Shown here: positions 26,113 through 34,192 of the stretch, piece by piece
How the letters are laid out: the number at the start of each line of letters is the position of its first letter
Position numbering within the stretch: position 1 is the first letter of the stretch
Assembly (NCBI GenBank): GCA_900544545.1
Contig: UQVY01000007.1
Span: 32,294-96,293, forward strand
From: an uncultured Eubacteriales bacterium
GTDB taxonomy: Bacteria > Bacillota > Clostridia > Christensenellales > CAG-314
Length of the DNA: 64,000 nucleotides
Direction: 5' to 3'
Translations under genes and position numbers: made by a program
The notes under the pieces: generated by a model
Told to the model about the DNA's origin: nothing
Seen by the model: the letters and a program-made list of their open reading frames with translations, nothing else
Databases searched by the model: none

Positions 26113-26616
26113 ATGGCAACTATCAAAATCAACGTAGGGAAAAAACCGGATACGGATAAGAAAGACGCGGTCAGAGAGGATTTCGACGGCGACCTTTCGT
26201 TTTTCCGCGTGAATAATAGCAAAAACGACGGGACGTTCGATATAGACGCGGACTCCGTCACGTTCGATATAGACGCGGACGTCATCGGCAGATTCGTAAG
26301 CGCGGGTAAGAGCGGCGCGTCCGCGAAAAGTCGCGGGAAGGCGGCGGATACCCGTTTTTCGGGGAGGGACGTCGAGCCGGAAGACGAGCCGGACGACGAA
26401 TTCTTCGGAGAAGCCGAAAGAGTATTGAGCGCGCAGTTCGGAGATTTTCGCATAGATTTCGACTGCGACGGCATATTCGACGGAAAACTCCGCGACTGCT
26501 GCCCCGACGAGGAGACCTTCGCGAGAATCAAAAACCGCTGTCAGGAAACGTATTTCGGTCCTATGGCGGAAAAACAGCGAGTCAGCAGAATCTTCCGGAC
26601 GGCGTTCGGGAAGTAA
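26113..26616 (+). CDS. Acidic soluble protein of unknown function, possible sigma-factor partner
   Basis: The 167-residue protein is strongly acidic and probably partly disordered in its first 110 residues. It contains the near-perfect duplication TFDIDADSV/TFDIDADV, also visible in DNA as two copies of ACGTTCGATATAGACGCGGA spaced 30 bases apart. The C-terminal part has a compact helical look with three cysteines (FDCDG, DCCP, NRC). GGAGG precedes the ATG. It follows the ECF sigma gene by 23 bases. An anti-sigma or co-regulator role is only an inference from position. Confidence 0.65.
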   Translation: MATIKINVGKKPDTDKKDAVREDFDGDLSFFRVNNSKNDGTFDIDADSVTFDIDADVIGRFVSAGKSGASAKSRGKAADTRFSGRDVEPEDEPDDEFFGEAERVLSAQFGDFRIDFDCDGIFDGKLRDCCPDEETFARIKNRCQETYFGPMAEKQRVSRIFRTAFGK

Positions 26617-26827
26617 CCGGATATTACGTAGAAAACGAAAAGCCGTTTTCTTCCGAGGCCAAAAGAAAAAAAAACAAAATTCCGTGACGGGAAATATTCC
26701 CGACGGAGAACAAGCAGGCAGGTTCCGATTATCGTTTTATAAAGTATTAAGAGAAGCCGCAAGAGAGGAGGGAGTCATTCGTTTCTGTTTTGCGGTTTTT
26801 CTTTTCCGTAAAAACGACGGGAAAGCG

Positions 26828-26856
26828 TTGACTTCGTTTTTCGTTTATGTTATAAT
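26828..26856 (+). promoter_or_regulatory. Promoter of the NfeD-flotillin operon
   Basis: TTGACT (26828-26833) and TATAAT (26851-26856) are 17 bases apart. The rest of the gap 26617-26922 holds a small GAAAACG/CGTTTTC hairpin after the previous gene and no credible gene. Confidence 0.85.
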
Positions 26857-26922
26857 TAGTTTGGAAAGGTGTCGATTTACGATTAAAAAGACGCATAATA
26901 GTTAACAAGGGAGGTGCCGTAT

Positions 26923-27594
26923 ATGTTTTTTGAAACGCTTTATCTCTTTTCCGCAGCGTCGGGACTCGTGGACTGGGACGCGCAGTCGGATTTTCAGAAA
27001 TTGCTGTTTATCATCGCCTGCGTGGCTATGGGGATTACCGTAATCAGAACCATACTTATGCTGATAGGGCTTATAGGCGTGGACAGCGATTTCGACGTCG
27101 GAGAAGGCTGGATAGATATCGACGGGGACGGAATTCCGGATATTCCGGACGGCTCGTCGGTTCTCGATATGGCGGGCGTTCATCTTCTTTCGATAAACAG
27201 CCTCGTCGCCGGTCTTGCGATAGGTACCTGGGCGGGTTATTTCCTCGCTCCGCATCTTCCCGTATGGGCAACCGTAATAATAACGGCTGCCGCGGTTCTT
27301 GCGGTTATGTTCGTATACGCTCTCGTAATGCGTGCGGTTTACAGACTTCAGTGCAACGGTACCGTTCAGCTCAGAAACGCTCTCGGAAAGGAAGGCTCGG
27401 TTTATCTTACGATACCTGCGGAAAGAACGGGCGAAGGTAAAGTCAACGTCGTCGTTCAGGAAAGATACTGCGAATTCGAAGCCGTTACGGACAGCTCCGA
27501 AAAGATTCCTACCGGCTCGAGAGTAAAGGTAGTCGGACTTTTCGACGACGATAAACTTATCGTGGAACCGATCTGCGGTGAGAATAAAAAATAA
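26923..27594 (+). CDS. NfeD-like membrane protein (YuaF-type)
   Basis: The 223-residue protein has an N-terminal membrane segment (about 26-46), a short loop with the calcium-site-like DIDGDGIPDIPD, two further helices (about 80-130) and a C-terminal OB-like NfeD domain with GKEGSVYLTIPAERTGEGKVNVVV and GSRVKVVG. ATG 26923 has GGGAGGTG ahead of it. NfeD proteins pair with flotillins, and a flotillin follows here after 18 bases, as in the yuaF-yuaG operon, which organises membrane microdomains and is often stress-induced. Confidence 0.87.
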   Translation: MFFETLYLFSAASGLVDWDAQSDFQKLLFIIACVAMGITVIRTILMLIGLIGVDSDFDVGEGWIDIDGDGIPDIPDGSSVLDMAGVHLLSINSLVAGLAIGTWAGYFLAPHLPVWATVIITAAAVLAVMFVYALVMRAVYRLQCNGTVQLRNALGKEGSVYLTIPAERTGEGKVNVVVQERYCEFEAVTDSSEKIPTGSRVKVVGLFDDDKLIVEPICGENKK

Positions 27595-27612
27595 CATCAG
27601 GAGGTAACATCA

Positions 27613-29040
27613 TTGAGCAAATTATTCGGTTCTATGCTTCTCGACGTTTCGTCGATTCTTCCGTTTGTAGCGATAGGAATAGTAATCGTATTCATCGTGA
27701 TATGGATGCTTACGAGAATCCGCAAATGTCCGCCCGACAAGATTCTCGTTATCTACGGTAAAGTCAAAAACAACAAGGACGGTACCGGTAAGTCCGCGAA
27801 GTGCATTCACGGCGGAATGGCGTTCGTTTGGCCCATCTTCCAGTCTTATAAGTATATGGACCTCACGCCTATGTCCATAAGCGTGGACCTCAGAAACGCA
27901 CTCTCCAAGCAGAATATCCGTATCGACGTTCCGAGTACCTTCACGGTCGGTATATCCACCGAACCCGCGACTATGACGAACGCGGCGGAAAGACTCGGCG
28001 AACTTCGTTCCAACGAGATTCAGGAGCTTGCGAAGGATATCATCTTCGGTCAGCTCCGTCTTATCATCGCGACGATGGAGATCGAGGAAATCAATACCGA
28101 CAGAGATAAGTTCCTCGATCAGATTCAGAAAAACGTCGAAACCGAACTCAAGAAGATAGGTCTTAAGCTTATCAACGTCAACGTAACCGATATCAACGAC
28201 GCTTCGGGATATATCGAGGCTCTCGGTCGCGAAGCAGCCGCAAAGGCTCTCAACGACGCGAAGAAATCCGTTGCGGAAAAGAACAGGGACGGTAGTATCG
28301 GCGAAGCCAACGCTCTTATGGAGCAGAGAGTAAGAGTCGCCGATTCCAACCAGCAGGCCATCGCGGGCGAAAACGAAGCTATGGCGAAGATGTCCCAGAG
28401 CAACGCGGAACGCCGCGAAGTCGAAGCCGAATCTTTAAGACGTGCGACGACCGCCGAAAAAATAGCCGCGGCAAAAGCTCTCGAGGACGCTTACGAAGCC
28501 GAAAAGAACGCCGAACTCGCACGTGCGCAGAGAGAAAAGGCTACGCTCGAAGCCGATACCATCGTTAAAGCCGAAATCGCGAAGAGAGAAATCGAAATCA
28601 ACGCCGAAGCCAAAGCCGAGGAGATGAGAAAGATTGCGCAGGGCGAAGCCGACGCGATTTACGCAAAACTCGCGGCGGAAGCGAGAGGCGCGCAGGAAAT
28701 GCTCGTCAAACAGGCCGACGGTTATAAGGCGATAGTTGACGCAGCCGGCGGAGACGCAAATTCCGCGGTCAAGCTTATGATTTCCGATAAGCTCGAGGAA
28801 CTCGTCAGAACTCAGGTCGAAGCCATCAAGAACATCAAGATCGACAAGGTTACCGTATGGGATTCGATGAGCGGAAAGGACGGTTCGAGTACGACGGGCA
28901 GTTTCGTAAGCTCGCTCTTCAAAGCCGTTCCGCCCCTCAGCGAAATGTTCGATCAGGCGGGAATGAAGCTTCCCGAATACCTCGGCAAAAAAGCGGAAGG
29001 CGAACCCTCCGAAGAACAGACCGAAGAAAAGAAAGACTAA
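27613..29040 (+). CDS. floT: Flotillin-family membrane microdomain scaffold
   Basis: The 475-residue protein starts at TTG (AGGAGG nine bases upstream). It has a hairpin-like membrane segment (about 16-36), an SPFH/band 7 domain (about 45-230) and a long coiled coil of EA-rich repeats (AEKNAELARAQREKATLEAD, AKAEEMRKIAQGEADAIYAKLAAEARG). It ends in an acidic tail with PSEEQTEEK. Flotillins form oligomers at the inner membrane surface and influence fluidity and complex assembly. It pairs with the NfeD-like gene. Confidence 0.93.
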   Translation: MSKLFGSMLLDVSSILPFVAIGIVIVFIVIWMLTRIRKCPPDKILVIYGKVKNNKDGTGKSAKCIHGGMAFVWPIFQSYKYMDLTPMSISVDLRNALSKQNIRIDVPSTFTVGISTEPATMTNAAERLGELRSNEIQELAKDIIFGQLRLIIATMEIEEINTDRDKFLDQIQKNVETELKKIGLKLINVNVTDINDASGYIEALGREAAAKALNDAKKSVAEKNRDGSIGEANALMEQRVRVADSNQQAIAGENEAMAKMSQSNAERREVEAESLRRATTAEKIAAAKALEDAYEAEKNAELARAQREKATLEADTIVKAEIAKREIEINAEAKAEEMRKIAQGEADAIYAKLAAEARGAQEMLVKQADGYKAIVDAAGGDANSAVKLMISDKLEELVRTQVEAIKNIKIDKVTVWDSMSGKDGSSTTGSFVSSLFKAVPPLSEMFDQAGMKLPEYLGKKAEGEPSEEQTEEKKD

Positions 29041-29066
29041 TAACTCCTTCTCATAAAAACGATAAG

Positions 29067-29098
29067 ACCGGATACCCGACACGAGTGTCCGGTTTTTT
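29067..29098 (+). terminator. Terminator of the NfeD-flotillin operon
   Basis: ACCGGA (29067-29072) pairs with TCCGGT (29088-29093) and a T run follows. A CGACACGAGTG inner loop may add pairs. Confidence 0.85.
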
Positions 29099-29142
29099 AA
29101 TGAATAATTCATCTAAAAATACATCGACTCGGTGAAATTGAG

Positions 29143-29171
29143 TTGAAAAAAAGTTATTTTTATGTTATAAT
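29143..29171 (+). promoter_or_regulatory. Promoter of the alkylsulfatase gene
   Basis: TTGAAA (29143-29148) and TATAAT (29166-29171) are 17 bases apart and lie about 65 bases before the start codon. Confidence 0.85.
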
Positions 29172-29235
29172 GATTACAATCGGAGAGGGCAGGCTGTCTG
29201 AAGTCCGTTCCGCCCCGTAGAAAAGGAGGAAAAAT

Positions 29236-31260
29236 ATGAAAAAGAAACTCATAGTCGCAGCAGCTCTCGCGCTTGCCGCAATTCTCGTCTGCGTACTCGT
29301 TTCGTGCGTAAGACCGGAAAAGGAAAGAGATCCGCTTACGCCCGATTCCAAGCCCGCGACCGATATTACCGCAGGCATAAACGCCGAGGTCTATCAGCTT
29401 CTCGATTTCGACGACGAAAGAGAGGGCGAAGCGGCCGCTCAGGGCTTTGTCACCGCTCCCGAATCCCTCGTTATAAAGGACGAGGCGGGCAACGTCGTAT
29501 GGAGTCAGGACGTCTGGGATTTCGTGAGGGACGAAGACGCTCCCGATTCGGCTAATCCGAGCCTCTGGAGAAACACCCGGTACAACGCGCGTTACGGTCT
29601 CTTCAAGGTTACCGAAGATATCTATCAGGTAAGAGGCTACGACGTTTCCAATATGACCTTCGTTCGCAGCGATAACGGCTGGATCGTTATGGACTGTCTG
29701 ACGAGCGTGTATACCGCCAAAGCCGCTCTCGAGCTTTTTGAATCGGTTATGGGCAAAATCCGCGTGGTTGCAGTAGTTATCAGCCATTCGCACGTAGACC
29801 ATTACGGCGGAATCGAAGGAATCATCGCTGCCGAAGACGCAGCCGATTCCTCCCTTCCTCTCGACGAGCAGATAGCTTCCGGAAAGACCGCGATAATCGT
29901 TCCCGAAGGATTCACAGATTCGGTTATGAACGAAAACGTCTTCGTAGGCACGGCTATGAAGCGCAGAGCCATTTTCCAGTACGGACACGTTCTTCGTAAG
30001 GGCGAGAAGGGCAGCCTTGCGGTAGGCATAGGTCTTACCGTTCCGCAGACGGGCACGGGCTTTATCGCGCCTACCTTCGAAATAACCGAAGACCTTTACG
30101 AAACCGAAATCGACGGCGTTAAAGCTATATTCCAGCTTACTCCCGGTTCGGAGGCTCCCGCGGAAATGAATACCTTCTATCCCGAATACAAGGCTCTCTG
30201 GCTTGCCGAAAACTGCTCGGGAACTCTCCATAACCTCTATACTCTCAGAGGAGCCGAGGTCCGCGACGCAAACGCCTGGGCGCGTTATATAACCGAATCG
30301 CAGACTCTTTTCGGAGAGGATACGGAAGTCGTTTTTCAGGCGCATAACTGGCCGCACTGGGGAAAAGAAACCATAAACGAGTATATGACCAATACCGCGG
30401 CGGTATATAAGTTCATTCACGATCAGACTCTCTTATACATAAACGAAGGCTATACCTCCACGGAAATCGCTTCTATGATAGAGCTTCCCGACGCACTCGA
30501 AAAAGTATGGTATACCCGTCAGTATTACGGAACGCTCAAACATAACGTCAAAGCCGTTTATCAGAAATATATGGGCTGGTACGACGCAAATCCCGTTCAT
30601 CTCGACGAACTCGAACCTACCGAATACGCAAAGAAAATGGTCGAATATCTCGGCGATCCCGAAAAAGTCCTGAAAATGGCCCGCGACGACTTCGATAAGG
30701 GCGAATATCAGTGGGTTGCGCAGATCACGAACATTCTCGTATACGCGGATCCGACCAATACGGACGCTCGTTATCTCTGCGCGGACGCTCTCGAACAGCT
30801 CGGTTATCAGGCGGAATCGGGAGCCTGGAGAAACGCGTATCTCGTAGCCGCCTTCGAACTCAGGTACGGAACCAAGCTTTATCCCGAGGGAACGACGATC
30901 GGAATAGGCTCTACCGCGCAGAATATGAACACGCAGACAATGCTCGATTATCTCGGAATAATGCTCGACGCGGAAAAGATCGGGGACGTTTCGTTTACGA
31001 TCAACCTCAAGCTTACCGACGGCGACGAATATCTCGTCAAAGTCCATTACGGCGTAGTGCTTTATTATAAGGGAATGCAGGACGAAAACGCGGATATAAC
31101 GATAACTACCGACAGAATCGGAATTCTCGCGCTCGCCAACAACAACGCGGATATGAAAGCAAGATATATCGTTTCGGTCGAAGGAAACACCGAGCTTTAC
31201 GAAAGATTCTGCAATTCGATGTGCAAACTCAAGCTCTATTTCAATATTATTGAGCCGTAA
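29236..31260 (+). CDS. Lipoprotein alkylsulfatase (SdsA/BDS1-type, metallo-beta-lactamase fold)
   Basis: The 674-residue protein begins with a lipoprotein signal peptide (lipobox LVSC). It then follows the class III alkylsulfatase layout: binuclear zinc motif SHSHVDHYGG (about 183-192), glutamate ligands in TPGSEAPAEMNTFYPE and LAEN, the block GTLHNLYTLRGAEVRD, and the W-P-x-W-G segment (AHNWPHWG). A helical dimer region and an SCP2-like C-terminal domain follow. Such enzymes release inorganic sulfate from alkyl sulfates; the natural substrate in an anaerobe is unclear. GGAGG precedes the ATG. It is monocistronic. Confidence 0.9.
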   Translation: MKKKLIVAAALALAAILVCVLVSCVRPEKERDPLTPDSKPATDITAGINAEVYQLLDFDDEREGEAAAQGFVTAPESLVIKDEAGNVVWSQDVWDFVRDEDAPDSANPSLWRNTRYNARYGLFKVTEDIYQVRGYDVSNMTFVRSDNGWIVMDCLTSVYTAKAALELFESVMGKIRVVAVVISHSHVDHYGGIEGIIAAEDAADSSLPLDEQIASGKTAIIVPEGFTDSVMNENVFVGTAMKRRAIFQYGHVLRKGEKGSLAVGIGLTVPQTGTGFIAPTFEITEDLYETEIDGVKAIFQLTPGSEAPAEMNTFYPEYKALWLAENCSGTLHNLYTLRGAEVRDANAWARYITESQTLFGEDTEVVFQAHNWPHWGKETINEYMTNTAAVYKFIHDQTLLYINEGYTSTEIASMIELPDALEKVWYTRQYYGTLKHNVKAVYQKYMGWYDANPVHLDELEPTEYAKKMVEYLGDPEKVLKMARDDFDKGEYQWVAQITNILVYADPTNTDARYLCADALEQLGYQAESGAWRNAYLVAAFELRYGTKLYPEGTTIGIGSTAQNMNTQTMLDYLGIMLDAEKIGDVSFTINLKLTDGDEYLVKVHYGVVLYYKGMQDENADITITTDRIGILALANNNADMKARYIVSVEGNTELYERFCNSMCKLKLYFNIIEP

Positions 31261-31369
31261 AAATCCCGAGAAACCAATAGATTACGGAATTACCGTAAAT
31301 TCAGAAGGATAAGCGTTGCCAATCGCTTTTTAGGGGAACGAAAGGTTCTTATCGTTTTTTTATAATTAT

Positions 31370-31412
31370 AAAAGCCGTTAATCGGAGCGTTTATCCGAAT
31401 AGCGGCTTTTTC
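31370..31412. terminator. Hairpin between converging alkylsulfatase and TetR genes
   Basis: AAAAGCCG...CGGCTTTTT with an inner ATCGG...CCGAAT pairing makes a long stem with T on one side and A on the other, so it can serve both converging genes. A smaller AAGCG...CGCTTTTT hairpin lies at about 31308-31331. Confidence 0.8.
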
Positions 31413-31435
31413 GTTTAAAAAGATTATTCGCGGGA

Positions 31436-32026
31436 CTAATCCATTATGTTTTTCGAGGAGTGCGCAATCAGAATCTGCGGAACGGATACGTTACAGATAA
31501 GCAGAACGTTCCCGACGATTTCTTCCCGCTTGTAATGGCTTATTCCCTGAAGCCGCGAAAGAATCAGTCCCGTGAGCGCCTCCGCATAAAAATCGGAAAG
31601 AAAACGCATAAAGCTTTCGTCAACCTTAATACCGAGCTTTTTCGCGCCGTTTTCTATTGCCTTGGAGAAAATCTCGATTATGTCGGTATATAAAAATCTC
31701 TTTAATTCCGAATAGCCGACGGAATTATAAAGACAATTGACGAAATACTCGTTGTTTTCTATATAATCTATGACGAAGTTTATCGCTTCTTCGGCGTCGA
31801 CGGGCAGGTCGAAATTTTTCAGAACTTCGATTGCCTCCTGTTCGAGCGTCCACTTCAGAAGCGCGTAAATATCCTCGAAGTGATAATAAAACGTCTTTCG
31901 ATTGATATTGCAGGCCTCTATAAGCTCGCTTACCGTGATTCCGGAAAGCGGCTTTTTCGCCATTTTTTCTTTCAGCGTCGCGGCGAGCGCGCTTTTCGTT
32001 TTTAAGGTTGCTTCTTCCTGTTTCAT
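31436..32026 (-). CDS. TetR-family transcriptional regulator
   Basis: The 196-residue protein has the TetR helix-turn-helix ITVSELIEACNINRKTFYYHF and a helical C-terminal domain. AAAGGAG lies seven bases before the ATG at 32026; the frame is open further upstream but without a start signal. The leader holds a hairpin AGGTTTTTTACACAAAAACCT. It converges with the alkylsulfatase gene, which is a possible but unproven target. Confidence 0.85.
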   Translation of the reverse strand: MKQEEATLKTKSALAATLKEKMAKKPLSGITVSELIEACNINRKTFYYHFEDIYALLKWTLEQEAIEVLKNFDLPVDAEEAINFVIDYIENNEYFVNCLYNSVGYSELKRFLYTDIIEIFSKAIENGAKKLGIKVDESFMRFLSDFYAEALTGLILSRLQGISHYKREEIVGNVLLICNVSVPQILIAHSSKNIMD

Positions 32027-32134
32027 AGACAAGCTCCTTTTGGCAGGTTTTTGTGTAAAAAACCTAAATGCGCGCAAAATCGCGGCCGGTATAATTCCGC
32101 CCGCAAACGGATTCCCTCGGCGGTAAAAACGGAT

Positions 32135-32174
32135 AAAAAAGCGGCGGCCGCAAAAGCTTTCGCCCGCAGCCGCC
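32135..32174 (-). terminator. Terminator-like hairpin downstream of trxA
   Basis: On the minus strand GGCGGCTGC pairs with GCGGCCGCC (one mismatch) and six T follow. It lies about 150 bases after the trxA stop, so it ends a long 3' region. The gap 32027-32327 otherwise holds no gene. Confidence 0.7.
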
Positions 32175-32283
32175 ATTTACGAGAAGGGAGTAATTAATGA
32201 AGAACACAGTTCTGCTGTAATTCTTATGCCCCGATTGTAATGTCAAAATGTTAATCTTTTATGAAATAAGTATTAAGATTGTG

Positions 32284-32331
32284 GTGATTTTGAAATTATC
32301 GTGACTTTTTGTTACATTTCGTGAAAATCAC
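32284..32331. repeat. Imperfect palindrome at the trxA 3' end
   Basis: GTGATTTTGAAAT (32284-32296) is matched by ATTTC-GTG-AAAATCAC (32316-32331), which gives 13 pairs with a 3-base bulge. It overlaps the trxA stop codon. There is no T run, so it is not a standard terminator. Confidence 0.5.
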
Positions 32332-32645
32332 AGAAGCTTGTCGAGAATTGCGACGATTTCGGATTTGTCTACCGCGCCGACGATTTTCTCCGCGATTTCT
32401 CCGTTCTTGAAGAAAAGGAAGGTTGGAATGTTTCTGATTCCGTAATTCATCGCGATTTCTTTGGATTCGTCGACGTTGACCTTGCCGACGACGACTTTAT
32501 CGCCCATTTCTTCCGCGATTTCGTCGACGACGGGTGCCATCATCGAGCAGGGACCGCACCATACCGCGTAAAAATCGACGAGTACGGGCTTTTCGGATTT
32601 AAGAACTTCGTCCGTGAAGTTTGCGTTGGTGAATATTTTGCTCAT
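32328..32645 (-). CDS. trxA: Thioredoxin
   Basis: The 105-residue protein has the WCGPC active site (29-33), the cis-proline motif NIPTF (P74) and the conserved VDFYAVWC strand. It reduces protein disulfides in the cytoplasm. AAAGGAG precedes the ATG at 32645. It is a single gene with its own promoter; no thioredoxin reductase is nearby. Confidence 0.97.
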   Translation of the reverse strand: MSKIFTNANFTDEVLKSEKPVLVDFYAVWCGPCSMMAPVVDEIAEEMGDKVVVGKVNVDESKEIAMNYGIRNIPTFLFFKNGEIAEKIVGAVDKSEIVAILDKLL

Positions 32646-32704
32646 AAAGTTATCTCCTTTATTGTAATTCGTAATTTCCGCATTCGTAATCTGCGGCCGT
32701 TTCG

Positions 32705-32733
32705 ATTATACCACAGATTATTCCCCGACGCAA
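32705..32733 (-). promoter_or_regulatory. Promoter of trxA
   Basis: On the minus strand TTGCGT (32728-32733) and TATAAT (32705-32710) are 17 bases apart, and TGG before the -10 adds an extended element. Confidence 0.8.
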
Positions 32734-32765
32734 TCGTTTTAAAGCCGCGAGAAGTCGGTTTTCCG

Positions 32766-32794
32766 TTGACACGGACAAGAGTTGGTGGTAAAAT
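32766..32794 (+). promoter_or_regulatory. Promoter of the CPBP protease gene
   Basis: TTGACA (32766-32771) and TAAAAT (32789-32794) are 17 bases apart, with TGG before the -10. Confidence 0.82.
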
Positions 32795-32845
32795 CAATTA
32801 TCGGAAGGATTATAACTCCGCGATGTTAACCGAAGGTAAAATAAT

Positions 32846-33628
32846 ATGAAAAAGAGAAAAACTGCGTTTATCGTTTTTTATGCCGCTCTCGTCGCAATCT
32901 CCGCTGCGGGATATATTCTCTGCATCGAATTCGTGAAGGACGAGGCTCTTTCGTCCTACGTGAAGGACGGAATCGTGAGGATTCTCTGCTGTGCGGCTCT
33001 GATTCCGATGATAAAGAAGCTCGGTTACGATACTCTCGGCTTTAAAGGGATAACCTTAAAATCGCTTCTCGCGGTTTTACCGGTATTTCTCGTCGCGGTA
33101 AACAACTTCCCTTTCATTCCGTTTTTCAAAGGCGAAACCGAAATTACCCGTCCGGATCTGATTGTTCCGTTTATATTCGGCTGCGTTTTCACCGCGCTTT
33201 TCGAGGAATTGATATTCAGAGGCTTGTTTTTTCCGTGGTGCCTCGGCTATACGGGCGCGAAAAACAAGGCTTCCGTAATGAAAGCTCTTCTGATTTCGTC
33301 GGCGGTTTTCGGACTTATGCACCTCCTCAATATATTTTCTTCCTCGCCGGCGGCGGTCGCTATGCAGGTTCTTTATACCTTTCTTTTCGGCGGAGCTATG
33401 TGCTTCGTCATGCTTGAAACGAGATGCGTATGGATTTGCGTAATTATGCACGCCGTGTATAATTTCGGCGGAATGCTTTTCCGCGAGGTCGGAAAGGGTT
33501 TCGTATGGGGGACCTCCTCCGTGATTTTAACGGCGGTAATCGCAGTGTTCTGCGCGGCGGAAATCCTTCTCGTTTTCTTCCGCGGAAAGAAGGATTACAC
33601 GGACTTTTCTCTTCCCGAAAAGGAATAA
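32846..33628 (+). CDS. CPBP-family intramembrane glutamic protease
   Basis: The 260-residue membrane protein has about eight helices. The catalytic motifs of the CAAX/CPBP (Abi) family are E120-E121-x3-R125 in FEELIFRG, H159 in LMHLLN and H202 in IMHAVYNFGG. Such proteins are linked to peptide maturation, bacteriocin immunity or signalling. Nothing nearby identifies a substrate. It ends before a shared bidirectional terminator. Confidence 0.9.
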   Translation: MKKRKTAFIVFYAALVAISAAGYILCIEFVKDEALSSYVKDGIVRILCCAALIPMIKKLGYDTLGFKGITLKSLLAVLPVFLVAVNNFPFIPFFKGETEITRPDLIVPFIFGCVFTALFEELIFRGLFFPWCLGYTGAKNKASVMKALLISSAVFGLMHLLNIFSSSPAAVAMQVLYTFLFGGAMCFVMLETRCVWICVIMHAVYNFGGMLFREVGKGFVWGTSSVILTAVIAVFCAAEILLVFFRGKKDYTDFSLPEKE

Positions 33629-33673
33629 AAATACAAAAAAAAGAATAAAAACCCGAATCGTCGGGAGCAAAAG

Positions 33674-33710
33674 AAAAGAGCAGACGAATCGTCTGCTCGT
33701 ATTTTTTTAT
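33674..33710. terminator. Bidirectional terminator for the CPBP gene and SRP RNA
   Basis: GAGCAGACGAATCGTCTGCTC is a perfect palindrome. A T run follows on the plus strand (ATTTTTTTATTTG) and TTTTCTTTT on the minus strand. Confidence 0.9.
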
Positions 33711-33981
33711 TTGCTGTGCTTCCTCAGTCGACGTAAACCACCGAAGCGGTATCCGATCAGGTGACTCCTCTCCAGCACCCCCGTGGCACACCGCGATATC
33801 TGCTTAATGCTGCTGCATCCCTGCCCTGACATGGTTCACAGGTCGCAGTTGCACGGGACCAAAAAATCAACGTTCCTTAACCGTTCCGGACCTTCCATAG
33901 AATGCGCCTCGTGAGGCCTTCGGCCCTGCTGTAGCGGATTGCAGGTAAAGGGCACCGCTAGCTCCCCACTTAGCACAGCAC
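33711..33981 (-). ncRNA. ffs: Signal recognition particle RNA, large Gram-positive type
   Basis: Read on the minus strand, the transcript starts GTGCTGTGCTAAGTGGGGAGC and contains the invariant block ACCTGCAATCCGCTACAGC, the SRP54-binding hairpin region ATGTCAGGGCAGGA...GCAGCATTAAG and GTGCCACGGGGGTGCTGG. The ends pair (GCACAGC at 33973-33979 with GCTGTGC at 33713-33719 on the plus strand). The length of about 270 bases shows the Alu-domain form found in Bacilli and Clostridia. Confidence 0.95.
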
Positions 33982-33985
33982 TTAC

Positions 33986-34014
33986 AGTATACCTTATTTT
34001 CGCGGATTTGACAA
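33986..34014 (-). promoter_or_regulatory. Promoter of the SRP RNA gene
   Basis: On the minus strand TTGTCA (34009-34014) and TATACT (33986-33991) are 17 bases apart and place the start at about 33980. Confidence 0.88.
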
Positions 34015-34192
34015 GGATTTTTAAGGTCTTTTTCACCGCGCGGAAACTTTTTTTATCCGATAACCTCCCGTTTCCCGATGATTTCTTTAAAAAATCGCGG
34101 GTTCAGGGGATTTTCCCCGTCGGATTCTTTAACGAAAAGGAGAGCGGATTTCATATAATGCAGTACGGATTTACGTCCGTAAGGAGGTTTTA

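Noticed and set aside
26684..26905. A 73-codon plus-strand frame between the acidic protein and the NfeD gene.
   Set aside because: It runs through the NfeD promoter, lacks a ribosome binding site and has non-coding composition.
29113..30420. A 435-codon minus-strand frame opposite the alkylsulfatase.
   Set aside because: Antisense shadow without ribosome binding site; the plus frame has all catalytic motifs.
32175..32215. Tiny plus-strand frame with a ribosome binding site (GGGAG then ATG encoding MKNTVLL).
   Set aside because: Only seven codons, no promoter or downstream gene on that strand; chance occurrence is more likely.
33836..34036. A minus-strand frame and other frames over 33.7-34.0 kb.
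   Set aside because: The region is the SRP RNA gene with promoter and terminator; frames there are incidental.
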